DNA of 64,000 bases from Plasticicumulans acidivorans (GTDB lineage: Bacteria > Pseudomonadota > Gammaproteobacteria > Competibacterales > Competibacteraceae): assembly GCF_003182095.1 (NCBI RefSeq), contig NZ_QGTJ01000002.1, positions 154,435 through 218,434 on the forward strand. Reading direction: 5' to 3'. Each line of letters starts with the position of its first letter. The first letter of the stretch is position 1. A program made the position numbers and the translations under genes. Positions 30,135-39,915 of the stretch are shown one piece after another. Under the pieces are notes generated by a model. It saw only the letters and a list, made by a program, of their open reading frames with translations. It was not told the DNA's origin and made no database searches.

Positions 30135-30202
30135 GGAAATGCTCCCCGATCATGTTTGCATTAGAACAACAAAGCGGCTTGTTGTGCTTCGTTAGTGTGC
30201 TT

Positions 30203-30231
30203 TATATACACAGCGCGGCTAGAAAGCAACG
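30203..30231 (-). promoter_or_regulatory. Promoter of porin 1
   Basis: On the minus strand TTGCTT (30226-30231) and TATAAA (30203-30208) are spaced by 17 bp, a sigma-70 pattern. The leader downstream holds ACAACAA and TTGTTGT as an inverted repeat and a block conserved with porin 2. Confidence 0.65.
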
Positions 30232-30304
30232 TTTAGTAGCGATAAAAATACACACGTAGCTTTTCTGCAACAAAGTTCGGGCACGTACGGCTGTCTCGAC
30301 GCAT

Positions 30305-30338
30305 CAAACAAAAAAAGGGCGCCCGAAGGCGCCCTTTT
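30305..30338 (-). terminator. Terminator of porin 2
   Basis: The stem AAAAGGGCGCC (30313-30323) pairs with GGCGCCCTTTT (30328-30338); the minus-strand loop is UUCG. A long T-rich tract follows on the minus strand. Confidence 0.92.
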
Positions 30339-30355
30339 CTGGTGAAGCAAGTAAA

Positions 30356-31369
30356 TCAGAAGTCGTGACGCATACCGATCGACAGCCAGCTGGTGTCGTA
30401 CTGCGAGCTCTTCACGGAGCCGGCATTGGACTCGTCAGCGTACTCAACCCACAGGCGGGTGCGCTTGCTCAGGTTGTACTGGTAGCCGAGCTTCCACTCG
30501 TCGGTGTCATCAGCCTTGGTATCGTGGTCATACGAAGAATAACCGGCACGGATGACATTGTTGCCGAAGGTGTATTCGGCAAGAGCTTCCCACACGGACG
30601 GATCAGTTTCCTTGCCGTTGACGTTGTCGGAACCGTTGTCACGGGCGCTGTAGGTCGCCGCAACACGGAAATCGCCAAACTTGTAGCCGGCACCGGCGGT
30701 CCACTGGGTGTAGTCCAGCGCCTTGAAGTCACGATACGACGCACCGACCTGCAGGCCGCCCATCGTGTAACCGGCAGCGATGTCATAGGCATCGATGTCT
30801 TCGCGGTTGGTGCTGCTGTTCTGGCCGTCACCATTCATGACAACTGCCGCAGCGCCTGAAAAGCCAGAGAAATTCGGCGTGATGTAGGCCACCACGTCGC
30901 TGACACGGTCAGCACCGTTGATGGTGCCGGTATTGCCGTTGATCGTTGAGTTCAAACGATCCCAGCCGATGTTCGTGCCACCAGCGCTGGCGGAGTTGAA
31001 CACATCAGTCAGGCTACCGACATACACGTACGGAGCCGACCACATGCGACCGATCTGGACGGTACCGAAACCACCAGTCAGGCCGACATAGCTCAGGCGC
31101 TGATTGAACGGGTTGCCGGTGCTGCTGCCGTCGATGTTGACGCCGAACTCATACGTATAAATGGCCTTCAGACCACCACCCAGGTCTTCCGAACCCTTGA
31201 CACCCAGGCGCGAGGCTTCGTTCTTGACGTCCCAGTTGCTCTTGCCCTTGTCCGGATCGGTATAGGTCACGCCGGCACGGGCGGAACCATACAGCGTTGT
31301 CTCGGCGTGAGCAGCAGAGGCCGCTACGAGGGCGCTGGCAACGGCCAGTGCAACGAGATTCTTATTCAT
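30356..31369 (-). CDS. Outer-membrane porin, copy 2
   Basis: This is a 337-residue precursor with a signal peptide ending [11 protein letters not shown] and the same barrel as copy 1, ending GMRHDF. Mature N-termini of copies 1 and 2 agree over most of the first 120 residues, as do the last 100, which indicates a recent duplication or gene conversion. The differing segment (about residues 120-165) corresponds to surface-loop positions. The ATG at 31369 gives the normal signal peptide; the frame runs on upstream through the promoter without meaning. Confidence 0.95.
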   Translation of the reverse strand: MNKNLVALAVASALVAASAAHAETTLYGSARAGVTYTDPDKGKSNWDVKNEASRLGVKGSEDLGGGLKAIYTYEFGVNIDGSSTGNPFNQRLSYVGLTGGFGTVQIGRMWSAPYVYVGSLTDVFNSASAGGTNIGWDRLNSTINGNTGTINGADRVSDVVAYITPNFSGFSGAAAVVMNGDGQNSSTNREDIDAYDIAAGYTMGGLQVGASYRDFKALDYTQWTAGAGYKFGDFRVAATYSARDNGSDNVNGKETDPSVWEALAEYTFGNNVIRAGYSSYDHDTKADDTDEWKLGYQYNLSKRTRLWVEYADESNAGSVKSSQYDTSWLSIGMRHDF

Positions 31370-31435
31370 GGATTGCACTCCCAGATGGTGTTGTATTTTT
31401 ACAACAAAGCAAATTATTGCGCTTCGTTGAAGGGC

Positions 31436-31464
31436 TTTATATACATGCATCATCCAAAAAGCAA
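31436..31464 (-). promoter_or_regulatory. Promoter of porin 2
   Basis: On the minus strand TTGCTT (31459-31464) and TATAAA (31436-31441) are 17 bp apart, identical hexamers to those of porin 1. The following ACGAAGC, then GCTTTGTTGT, in the leader are also shared with porin 1. Confidence 0.65.
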
Positions 31465-31535
31465 CGCCAAGTCGCAAAAAAAATACATCAGTGTCTTTGT
31501 TGCAACACAGCATGCAATCGTAAATTTCCCTGCTG

Positions 31536-31568
31536 CGCAAAAAGAAAGGGCGCCGCAGGCGCCCTTTC
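31536..31568 (-). terminator. Terminator of porin 3
   Basis: GAAAGGGCGCC (31544-31554) pairs with GGCGCCCTTTC (31558-31568) around a three-base loop. On the minus strand CTTTTTGC-type T-rich sequence follows. Confidence 0.85.
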
Positions 31569-31604
31569 CATGGTCCGACTGAAAAAGTCTAAGCAGATAA
31601 TTGC

Positions 31605-32627
31605 TTAGAAGTCGTGCCGCATACCGACAGTGAAGTACTTGCCGCCTTCGTCGTCGAAGCTGCCGACATAGTACGGCTGGTCGCTGTCGACGTACTCGAC
31701 ATAAGCCATCGTACGCTTGCTCAGGCGGTGCTCGAAGCCGACGCCCCACGTATCCATGTTGTCGTTATACACCTTGTCCCAGTCGAAGCGGCCCCAGGTG
31801 GCACGAACCGTATCGTTCGCCGTCACGTCGTAGCCGAGGACGACACCGTAGCCCTGGATGTTACCGAGCTCGGACTTGTCGAAGTCAGTGTATTCATACG
31901 AGAAGCCGCCGGTGAAACCACCGATGGTGTAGCTGCCGCCGATACCGTAGTGGTTGAACTTGGCACCGAACACGTTATCGACAGAGGCCACCGCAGCGCC
32001 GCCATCCGGCTGGTACGAATACGACAGACCGATGTTCAGACCGCCGTTGCTGTAGCCCAGGCCCATTTCGAACGCGTCGAGGTCTTCGCGGTTCGAGTTG
32101 ACGCTCGGATACTTATTGTTCTGGCCATTGCCGTTCATGATCACCGCGGCAGCAGCGGAGAAACCGCTGAAGTCCGGGGTGACATAGGCGAGGGCATCGC
32201 TGACGCGCTGATTCTCAGAGGTCAGCGAGTAGGGGTTGGTGATGTTGCCGTTGAAAATGTCGGTGTACTGGCTGACGTACAGGTAGGCCGGACGGTACTG
32301 GCGACCGATCGTCACGCTACCGAAACCGCCCTTCAAGCCGACGAAGCTCAGGCGCTGGCTGAACGGGCTACCGTCGCTCGAACCGTCGATCTTGACGCCG
32401 AACTCGTACTGATAGATGGCGCTCAGGCCACCACCCAGGTCCTCAGAACCCTTCACGCCGAGACGCGAGGCCTGGTTGGCGACGTCCCACGACGACAGGT
32501 CGCTGTCACCCTTGCCCTGGGTGTATTCGACGCCGGCACGGGCAGAACCGTAGAGGGTGGTCTCGGCCTGGGCAGCGGTAGCGGCCAGGGCACCGAGAAC
32601 GGCGAGGGCGAGCATGCTCTTGTTCAT
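31605..32627 (-). CDS. Outer-membrane porin, copy 3
   Basis: This 340-residue precursor has a signal peptide ending ATAAQA-ETTLYG and ends in the same GMRHDF. It keeps the family strands [19 protein letters not shown] and PFSQRLSFVGLKGGFGSV but has diverged through the rest of the barrel, so it is an older paralogue than copies 1 and 2. The ATG at 32627 follows AAGGAG. Different loops imply different pore size or surface exposure. It is separately promoted. Confidence 0.95.
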   Translation of the reverse strand: MNKSMLALAVLGALAATAAQAETTLYGSARAGVEYTQGKGDSDLSSWDVANQASRLGVKGSEDLGGGLSAIYQYEFGVKIDGSSDGSPFSQRLSFVGLKGGFGSVTIGRQYRPAYLYVSQYTDIFNGNITNPYSLTSENQRVSDALAYVTPDFSGFSAAAAVIMNGNGQNNKYPSVNSNREDLDAFEMGLGYSNGGLNIGLSYSYQPDGGAAVASVDNVFGAKFNHYGIGGSYTIGGFTGGFSYEYTDFDKSELGNIQGYGVVLGYDVTANDTVRATWGRFDWDKVYNDNMDTWGVGFEHRLSKRTMAYVEYVDSDQPYYVGSFDDEGGKYFTVGMRHDF

Positions 32628-32684
32628 GGAAGGCTCCTTTATGAAGACGCTTGAGGCGTGACCGCAACAGCGGTGTTGGGAGAA

Positions 32685-32713
32685 TTTATACGCTGCCGCA
32701 GCGCAACATGCAA
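32685..32713 (-). promoter_or_regulatory. Promoter of porin 3
   Basis: On the minus strand TTGCAT (32708-32713) and TATAAA (32685-32690) stand 17 bp apart. The sequence between and after them differs from the promoters of copies 1 and 2. Confidence 0.6.
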
Positions 32714-32835
32714 GCAAGTTTACAACAAAATTTCAGCAATCTGTTGCGGTACTGCAACGCTCAAGCGATGACAAAGCCGATGAGAGACCGCTACTTGTCA
32801 GCTTCATGACAAACAGCAGCAGGTTTCATTGCCGA

Positions 32836-33747
<912 letters not shown>

Positions 33748-35103
33748 TTACTCAGGAAGCTTCAGGGACGGGTCGAGTTGCGCCAGAGCAACAGCGAGAC
33801 GCGCCTTGATCGCTGCCAGTGTATCCGCATCACCGGCTTCGGCACGCAGCACCAGACAGGGTTCAGTGTTGGATGCCCGCAACAGTCCCCAGCCGTCGGA
33901 CCATTCGACGCGCAGGCCGTCGATCGTGACCACCCGGGCGTCAGGCCAGTGCAGCTCTGCCAGGGCCCGCTCGACCAGCGCGTGCGGCGCCGCGCACGCC
34001 ACCCGCAGCTCCGGTGTGGCGACACCGGTACGGTAATCGGCGAACAGCGCGCTGGCGCTGCGCCCGTCCCGCGCCAGCAGATCGACGAGGCGCAAGCCGG
34101 CATACAACGCGTCATCGATGCCGAACCAGTCGGCAAAACACAGATGACCGCTGAATTCGCCGGCAAAGGGCGCATCCAGCTCACGGCGACGCGCCTTGAT
34201 CAGGCTGTGACCGGTCCGCCACAGCTCGGGGCACCCGCCGCATTCGCGCACCTGCTGGGCCAGTCGCGCCGAACATTTCACATCGAACACGATCGGCGCG
34301 CCCGGATGGCAGCGCAGCACCGCGCAGGCCAGCGCCATCATCACCCGGTCCGGCCAGATGATTTCACCGTCATCGGTGACGACGCCGAGGCGATCAGCGT
34401 CGCCGTCGAATGCCAGGCCCAGCGCCGCGCCGGTTTCGACGACACGCTGCTGCAGCAAGGCCAGATTCGCCGGCACCAGCGGGTCCGGGTGATGCACCGG
34501 AAAGCTGCCATCGACCTCACAGCACACTTCGACGACCTCGCAGCCGAGCCGGCGCAGCGCCGCCGGCGCCGTCAGCGCGGCGACGCCGCTGCCGGCATCG
34601 ACGACGACTTTCAACGGCTTGGCCAGTGCAAAACCGGCGACCAGCCGATCAAGGTACTCCGGCAGGCACTCCAGCGGCCGTTCACGGCCGCGGCCGACGG
34701 CGTAATCCCGCGCCTCGATGCGCCGGCGCAGACTTTGAATCGCCTCGCCATACAGCGCTGCACCGTCGAAGACGATCTTGAAGCCATTGTCGGCCGGCGG
34801 GTTGTGCGAGCCGGTGACCATCACACCGGCCCCCTGCCCGCTCAGCTGCGCGGCGACATACAGCGCCGGCGTCGTCAGCATGCCGGCGTCGTAGACGTCG
34901 ACCCCGCTGGCCATCAGCCCTTCACGCAACCCCGTCGCCAAACTCGGACTGGAGCGGCGGCCATCGCGGCCGACGACGATCAGACCGACGCCACGCGCCT
35001 GCGCCTCGCTGCCGATGGCCTGGCCGAGTTCATAGGCGAAGCCGGCGTTGAGCTCGCTGCCGGCCCGACCACGGATGTCATAAGCCCGGAACACATGCTC
35101 CAT
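33748..35103 (-). CDS. algC: Phosphomannomutase/phosphoglucomutase
   Basis: This 451-residue protein isomerises mannose- and glucose-phosphates for LPS and exopolysaccharide precursors. It has the catalytic phosphoserine in VTGSHNPP, magnesium ligands in FDGDADRLG, sugar recognition in GEFSGH, and the phosphate-binding loop RASNTEP. The order matches AlgC-type alpha-D-phosphohexomutases. Its start codon overlaps the dut stop by one base (TGATG), indicating translational coupling. Confidence 0.93.
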   Translation of the reverse strand: MEHVFRAYDIRGRAGSELNAGFAYELGQAIGSEAQARGVGLIVVGRDGRRSSPSLATGLREGLMASGVDVYDAGMLTTPALYVAAQLSGQGAGVMVTGSHNPPADNGFKIVFDGAALYGEAIQSLRRRIEARDYAVGRGRERPLECLPEYLDRLVAGFALAKPLKVVVDAGSGVAALTAPAALRRLGCEVVEVCCEVDGSFPVHHPDPLVPANLALLQQRVVETGAALGLAFDGDADRLGVVTDDGEIIWPDRVMMALACAVLRCHPGAPIVFDVKCSARLAQQVRECGGCPELWRTGHSLIKARRRELDAPFAGEFSGHLCFADWFGIDDALYAGLRLVDLLARDGRSASALFADYRTGVATPELRVACAAPHALVERALAELHWPDARVVTIDGLRVEWSDGWGLLRASNTEPCLVLRAEAGDADTLAAIKARLAVALAQLDPSLKLPE

Positions 35104-35558
35104 CAGTGCCGCCCCGAATGGCCGAAGCCACCGCTGCCGCGCGCCGAGTCGGCGAACTCATCGACGATCTCGAAATGCGCCTGCACCACCGGCACGATGA
35201 CCATCTGTGCGATGCGCTCGCCGACTTCGACGGTGAAGGCTTCCCGGCCGCGATTCCACACCGAGACGAACAACTGCCCCTGGTAGTCGGAATCGATCAG
35301 GCCGACCAGATTGCCGAGCACGATGCCGTGCTTGTGGCCGAGGCCGGAGCGCGGCAGCAGCACCGCGGCGAGCCCCGGATCGCCGATATGCAGCGCAAAG
35401 CCGGTCGGGATCAGCACCGTGGCGCCCGGCTCGATGCACAGCGGTGCTTCAAGTGCGGCGCGCAGATCCATGCCGGCGGAGCCAGCGGTGGCATAGCCCG
35501 GCAGCGGAATATCCCGCCCCAGGCGCGGATCGAGCAGTTTGATCTGCAGTGTATGCAT
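35103..35558 (-). CDS. dut: dUTP diphosphatase
   Basis: This 151-residue trimeric enzyme cleaves dUTP to dUMP. All five family motifs are visible: [38 protein letters not shown], and the C-terminal [11 protein letters not shown] that closes over the substrate. Neighbours coaBC and algC are conserved in many proteobacteria. It starts 12 bp after coaBC. Confidence 0.97.
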   Translation of the reverse strand: MHTLQIKLLDPRLGRDIPLPGYATAGSAGMDLRAALEAPLCIEPGATVLIPTGFALHIGDPGLAAVLLPRSGLGHKHGIVLGNLVGLIDSDYQGQLFVSVWNRGREAFTVEVGERIAQMVIVPVVQAHFEIVDEFADSARGSGGFGHSGRH

Positions 35559-35570
35559 GAGGATTACCGC

Positions 35571-36782
35571 TCAGGCGCCGTGGCTGGCGTGATAACGTTC
35601 AATGATGACGTCGAGCAGCGCATTGGCGAGCTCACGCTTGCCCTGCCGCGGCAGCTCGACGCCACCGGCGTCCCACAGCACATGCAAGGCATTGTCGTCC
35701 GCCTCGAAGCCCTTGCCGCCGCCGACTTCGTTGGCGCAGATCAGGTCGAGGCGTTTGCGCTGCAGCTTGTCGCGCGCGTAGGCGATGACGTCGTGTGTTT
35801 CCGCCGCGAAGCCGACACAGAACGGGCGCCGTTCGCTGAGTGCGGCGACGCTCGCCAGGATGTCGGGATTGCGCACCAGCTCGATGCTGAGCGTCTCAGC
35901 GCTCTTTTTCAGCTTGCGCTCGGCCGGCTCGGCAGCCCGGTAGTCGGCGACGGCGGCGGTGGCGATGAACAGGTCGTGAGCCGGTGCCTGCTGCATCACC
36001 GCGGCATGCATCTGCGCCGCCGTCTCGACGTCGATGCGCGCCGCGCCGGGCGGCGTCGGCAGGTTCACCGGGCCGGCGACCAGCGTCACCTGCGCACCGG
36101 CCGCCAGGCAGGCTTCGGCGATCGCAAACCCCTGCTGGCCGGTCGAGCGGTTGGTGATGAAACGCACCGGATCGAGCGGCTCGCGGGTCGGCCCGGCAGT
36201 GATCAGCACCCGATGACCGACCAGACGATCATCGCGCGCAAAATGCTCGATGACGCGCGCACGCAGTTCGAGCGCTTCGAGCATGCGCCCGGCGCCGACT
36301 TCACCGCAGGCCTGGTCGCCGCTGCCCGGCCCCCAGATCAACACGCCGCGCGCGCGCAGCTGCTCGACGTTGGCCTGCGTCGCCGCGTGCGCCCACATCT
36401 GCCGATTCATCGCCGGCGCCACCGCCAGCGGCCGGTCGCTGGCCAGACACAGCGTGCTCAGCAGATCGTTGGCGAGACCGGCGGCCAGGCGCGCCAGCAC
36501 GTCGGCAGACGCGGGGGCGATCAGCACCAGGTCGGCCCAGCGCGCCAGTTCGATGTGGCTCATGCCGGCCTCGGCAGCCGGATCGAGCAGATCGACGCTG
36601 ACCGCGCGCCCGGACACTGCCTGGAAAGTCAGCGGTGCGACGAAACTCGTTGCCGCCGGCGTCATCACCACATGCACCTCGGCACCGGCTTCACGCAGGC
36701 GGCGCACGAGATCGGCACTTTTATAGGCGGCAATGCCGCCGCTCACGCCGAGCAACACCCGACGGTTGGCGAGTACGGACAC
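35571..36782 (-). CDS. coaBC: Bifunctional phosphopantothenoylcysteine decarboxylase/synthase
   Basis: This 403-residue protein makes 4'-phosphopantetheine for coenzyme A. The CoaC part has [10 protein letters not shown], the catalytic histidine in [15 protein letters not shown], and [10 protein letters not shown] with the reactive cysteine. The CoaB part begins [18 protein letters not shown] near residue 185. I chose GTG 36782 because AGGAG lies before it and the length then matches E. coli (406); the frame remains open to 36821. Confidence 0.95.
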   Translation of the reverse strand: MSVLANRRVLLGVSGGIAAYKSADLVRRLREAGAEVHVVMTPAATSFVAPLTFQAVSGRAVSVDLLDPAAEAGMSHIELARWADLVLIAPASADVLARLAAGLANDLLSTLCLASDRPLAVAPAMNRQMWAHAATQANVEQLRARGVLIWGPGSGDQACGEVGAGRMLEALELRARVIEHFARDDRLVGHRVLITAGPTREPLDPVRFITNRSTGQQGFAIAEACLAAGAQVTLVAGPVNLPTPPGAARIDVETAAQMHAAVMQQAPAHDLFIATAAVADYRAAEPAERKLKKSAETLSIELVRNPDILASVAALSERRPFCVGFAAETHDVIAYARDKLQRKRLDLICANEVGGGKGFEADDNALHVLWDAGGVELPRQGKRELANALLDVIIERYHASHGA

Positions 36783-36821
36783 GGGAAAGCTCCTTGGCTT
36801 GTGGCCGTCGGCTGACGGCAC

Positions 36822-37379
36822 TCAGGGCAGGCGATACCCCAGATGCAGCAGATGCAGGTTCATGCCGGAATTGTCGCCGGCGAGACCGGCATTGGAGAGA
36901 TGCTGAAAGCGGTAACCGATATCGAAGGCTTGGTGCTGGCCGAACGTCACACCGAAACCGATGTGATCGCCGAACTGGAAACTCTCACCGAACTTGCGCT
37001 GATCGTTCAGCCGCGTATTCGACAGAAAGTGCAAGCCGACGCCGAGCTCGGCATACGGCGAGATGCCGTCCTGATGCGTTTGCTGCAGGCGGAACACCGG
37101 TGTCAGGCCGACCTCGGTGATGTCCTTGTGCCCCGGCTTGTCCTGCGTCGACCACCAGCGCCCCAGCTCCGCCTCCCAGTAGCCACCGAGATACCAGTCA
37201 CCGTCGGCGAACCAGCGCGACTGCCAGTCCCAGGTCGCACCGATGCGGGTGACGCCACGCAGATTGTCGCCACCACCCAGCTCCACCACCACGCGATCCA
37301 CCGCCATCGCCGAACCGCTGAGTGTCAGCGTCATCCCCAACAGCAGGGCACGCCAGCCGGCCTGCCTTCGCTTTCGCAT
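36822..37379 (-). CDS. pagL: Lipid A 3-O-deacylase PagL-like outer-membrane protein
   Basis: This 185-residue precursor has a signal peptide (LSGSAMA) and an eight-strand barrel. The catalytic His and Ser appear in FQHLSNAGLAG, the PagL signature. The enzyme removes the 3-position acyl chain from lipid A, lowering endotoxicity. The residue twelve after the serine, where P. aeruginosa PagL has its glutamate, is asparagine here by my spacing, so the third triad member is not assigned. GAGGAG precedes the ATG. It is inserted between coaBC and the divergent radC, which are usually adjacent. Confidence 0.83.
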   Translation of the reverse strand: MRKRRQAGWRALLLGMTLTLSGSAMAVDRVVVELGGGDNLRGVTRIGATWDWQSRWFADGDWYLGGYWEAELGRWWSTQDKPGHKDITEVGLTPVFRLQQTHQDGISPYAELGVGLHFLSNTRLNDQRKFGESFQFGDHIGFGVTFGQHQAFDIGYRFQHLSNAGLAGDNSGMNLHLLHLGYRLP

Positions 37380-37467
37380 GTGATCTCCTCCGCAGTCGCC
37401 ATGTTTTGGATGAGTCATCCTACCCGACCTGTTCGACGATTCAGCGCGCACACGGAGGTTGAGCTGC

Positions 37468-38142
37468 ATGTCGATCCGAGACTGGCCTGAAAGCGAGCGC
37501 CCGCGCGAGAAACTGCTTGAACGCGGGCCGCACGCCTTATCCGATGCTGAACTGCTCGCCATTTTCCTGCGCACCGGCCTGCCGGGGCGCAGCGCGGTGG
37601 ACCTCGCCCGCGACCTGCTCAGCGAGTTCGGCGGTTTGCGCCCCCTGCTCGAAGCCGACCTCGCCCGCTTCAGTCGCGGCCCCGGGCTGGGCACCGCGAA
37701 ATACGTGCAGCTGCAGGCCGTCATGGAACTCGCCCGCCGCCACATGGAGGCCGAACTGTGCCGCGGCGAGACCTTCAGCAGCGTCTCGGCGACGCGCCGC
37801 TATCTGTCCGCGCGCCTGCGCCATCAACCGCACGAGGTCTTCGCAGTGCTGTTTCTCGACACGCGCCACCGCATGATCGCCTACGAAGAGCTGTTCTTCG
37901 GCACCATCGACGGCACGTCGGTGCATCCGCGCCAGGTCGTCAAGCGCGCACTGCACCACAATGCCGCCGCCGTCATCCTCGCCCACAATCATCCGTCCGG
38001 CGTCGCCGAACCGAGCCTGGCCGACGAAACCATCACCCAGCGCCTGCGCGATGCGCTGGCGCTGGTCGATGTCCGCGTGCTCGATCACTGCATCATCGGC
38101 GACACGCAGGTCACCTCGTTTGCTGAACGCGGCCTGCTGTGA
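37468..38142 (+). CDS. radC: RadC-family JAB/MPN domain protein
   Basis: This 224-residue protein has an N-terminal helix-hairpin-helix region ([30 protein letters not shown]) and a C-terminal JAB domain with the zinc motif ILAHNHPSG. RadC was named for DNA repair, but that role has been withdrawn and the true function is unclear. GGAGG lies nine bases before ATG 37468; an in-frame TTG at 37459 is less likely. It is followed by the rpmB promoter. Confidence 0.92.
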   Translation: MSIRDWPESERPREKLLERGPHALSDAELLAIFLRTGLPGRSAVDLARDLLSEFGGLRPLLEADLARFSRGPGLGTAKYVQLQAVMELARRHMEAELCRGETFSSVSATRRYLSARLRHQPHEVFAVLFLDTRHRMIAYEELFFGTIDGTSVHPRQVVKRALHHNAAAVILAHNHPSGVAEPSLADETITQRLRDALALVDVRVLDHCIIGDTQVTSFAERGLL

Positions 38143-38165
38143 GCGGGCATCCGCCGCGCATCCGC

Positions 38166-38194
38166 TTGTTTCGTCGACGGCTCTCTGCTATAAA
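38166..38194 (+). promoter_or_regulatory. Promoter of rpmB-rpmG
   Basis: TTGTTT (38166-38171) and TATAAA (38189-38194) are spaced by 17 bp, just after the radC stop. The transcript would carry a leader of about 185 bases before rpmB. Confidence 0.6.
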
Positions 38195-38285
38195 GCCTGC
38201 CCTTTCGCGGCCCAACGGGCAGTCGTCCGTTGCGTGCCCGTACCGAACGCAGAAAGACGAGGTGCGCACGTCGGTGCGGTGCAGT

Positions 38286-38355
38286 CCATGCGGCAGACGC
38301 ATGGAAAACGCCACCGAGGCAGGCAGCTCGTCCACCATGGACGCCCTGGGCGTCC
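38286..38355 (+). other. Structured rpmB leader
   Basis: Two perfect hairpins lie in the leader: CCATGCG/CGCATGG (38286-38292 with 38298-38304) and GGACGCC/GGCGTCC with a CTG loop (38339-38345 with 38349-38355). The second stands 31 bases before the rpmB start. Ribosomal-protein leaders often mediate autoregulation, but no known motif is recognised. Confidence 0.4.
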
Positions 38356-38386
38356 GCTCAAGCAGAATTGAACGGAGGTTTTTCCC

Positions 38387-38623
38387 ATGTCCAGAGTCTG
38401 TGAGGTGACGGGCAAGCGTCCGACCACCGGCAACAACGTCTCGCACGCCAACAACAAGACCCGTCGCCGTTTCCTGCCGAACCTGCACGAGCACCGCTTC
38501 TGGGTCGAGAGCGAGAACCGCTTCGTGCGGTTGCGCGTCTCGTCGGCCGGCATGCGTGTGATCGACAAGCGCGGCATCGACGCCGTGCTCGCCGAAATCC
38601 GCGCCCGCGGCAGCAACGTCTGA
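38387..38623 (+). CDS. rpmB: 50S ribosomal protein L28
   Basis: This 78-residue protein begins [11 protein letters not shown] and contains [14 protein letters not shown] and [16 protein letters not shown], the L28 signature. It binds 23S rRNA in the large subunit. A strong GGAGG precedes the ATG, and rpmG follows 13 bp later as in other proteobacteria. Confidence 0.98.
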   Translation: MSRVCEVTGKRPTTGNNVSHANNKTRRRFLPNLHEHRFWVESENRFVRLRVSSAGMRVIDKRGIDAVLAEIRARGSNV

Positions 38624-38636
38624 GGAGCCCGCCACC

Positions 38637-38792
38637 ATGCGTGACAAGATCAAGCTCGTTTCGTCGGCCGGCACCGGCCACTTCTACACCACGACGAAGA
38701 ACAAGCGCACGATGCCGGAAAAGATGGAAATCAAGAAGTTCGATCCGGTAGTGCGCAAGCACGTCGTCTACAAGGAAGCGAAGATCAAGTAA
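38637..38792 (+). CDS. rpmG: 50S ribosomal protein L33
   Basis: The frame from ATG 38637 to TAA 38792 encodes 51 residues starting [20 protein letters not shown] and ending [11 protein letters not shown]. This is the cysteine-free type of L33, which needs no zinc. GAGGAG lies before the start. A terminator follows directly. Confidence 0.97.
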   Translation: MRDKIKLVSSAGTGHFYTTTKNKRTMPEKMEIKKFDPVVRKHVVYKEAKIK

Positions 38793-38810
38793 GCGATCTT
38801 CACCTCCCGG

Positions 38811-38837
38811 AAAAAGCCCGCCTTGCGCGGGTTTTTT
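38811..38837 (+). terminator. rpmBG terminator
   Basis: CCCGC (38817-38821) pairs with GCGGG (38827-38831). The stem is extended by A5 on the left and T6 on the right, a classic intrinsic terminator. Confidence 0.88.
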
Positions 38838-38884
38838 CTTGCCTGTGATTCAAGCGTTCCGTGACTGAGAGGAGATCGCCCGCC

Positions 38885-39700
38885 GTGCCCGAACTTCCGG
38901 AAGTCGAAACCACGCGCCGCGGCATCGCCCCTCACCTGCTCGGCCACGTCATCGAACGCGTCATCGTCCGCGAACCCCGGCTGCGCTGGCCGGTGACGGC
39001 GGCGTTCAGCGACGGGCTGCAGGGGCGGGTCATCGAACGTGTCGAGCGCCGCGGCAAATACCTGCTGCTGAGCAACGCCGCCGGCACCGCGCTGCTGCAC
39101 CTGGGCATGTCCGGTTCGCTGCGCGTGCTAGCAGCCGATGCGCCGCCTGGCAAGCACGATCATCTCGATCTCGTTCTCGATAATGAACGCTGTCTGCGCC
39201 TCACCGATCCGCGCCGTTTTGGTGCAGCGCTGTGGGCTGGCGCACAGCCGCTCACCCACCCGCTGCTGGCGGCGCTCGGTCCGGAACCGCTGGAAACGGA
39301 CTTCACCGCCAAGTATCTGCACGCCCGCGCCGCCGGACGCAGCACCCCGATCAAACCCTTCCTGATGGACAGCCACGTCGTCGTCGGCGTCGGCAACATC
39401 TATGCATCGGAATCGCTGTTCATGGCCAGCATCGACCCGCGCCGCGCGGCCGGACGCATCTCGCTCGAACGCTGCGCCCGCCTGGTGAGCGCCATACGCG
39501 AAGTGCTGCTGGCCGCCATCGAACAGGGGGGAACGACCTTGCGTGATTTCGTCGGCAGCGAGGGCAAGCCGGGGTATTTCCGCCAGCGCCTGCAGGTCTA
39601 CGATTGCGCCGGCCAGCCCTGCCCGCGCTGCGGCACCAGCGTGGTGCAATTGCGCCAGGCGCAGCGCTCGACCTATTTTTGCCCGCACTGCCAGCGCTGA
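38885..39700 (+). CDS. mutM: Formamidopyrimidine-DNA glycosylase
   Basis: This protein of 271 residues excises 8-oxoguanine and cuts the abasic site. The start must be GTG 38885, because the catalytic residue is the N-terminal proline of PELPEVETTRRG after methionine removal; AGGAG lies upstream. The catalytic lysine lies in GKYLLL. The H2TH element and the C-terminal zinc finger (CPRCG...FCPHC) are intact. Confidence 0.96.
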   Translation: MPELPEVETTRRGIAPHLLGHVIERVIVREPRLRWPVTAAFSDGLQGRVIERVERRGKYLLLSNAAGTALLHLGMSGSLRVLAADAPPGKHDHLDLVLDNERCLRLTDPRRFGAALWAGAQPLTHPLLAALGPEPLETDFTAKYLHARAAGRSTPIKPFLMDSHVVVGVGNIYASESLFMASIDPRRAAGRISLERCARLVSAIREVLLAAIEQGGTTLRDFVGSEGKPGYFRQRLQVYDCAGQPCPRCGTSVVQLRQAQRSTYFCPHCQR

Positions 39701-39915
39701 CCGCTGCCTTTTTCGCTTGCCGCGAGGCGCGCTGATGCAGCTTGGAGAGCCGTCAAATTCGTGTATTTTAGCTTCGATATCGTTGTAATTCCGGCCGGTA
39801 TTCCGCTTGCCGGCGCTTCCCCAACCGTTCGCTTTGCGGATCTGTAGCGATCACCGTGGACGCCGCCGCCCAGGATGGAGCCGCGCGCCCTTCAACGCTT
39901 TCGCTGCCAGGGATC

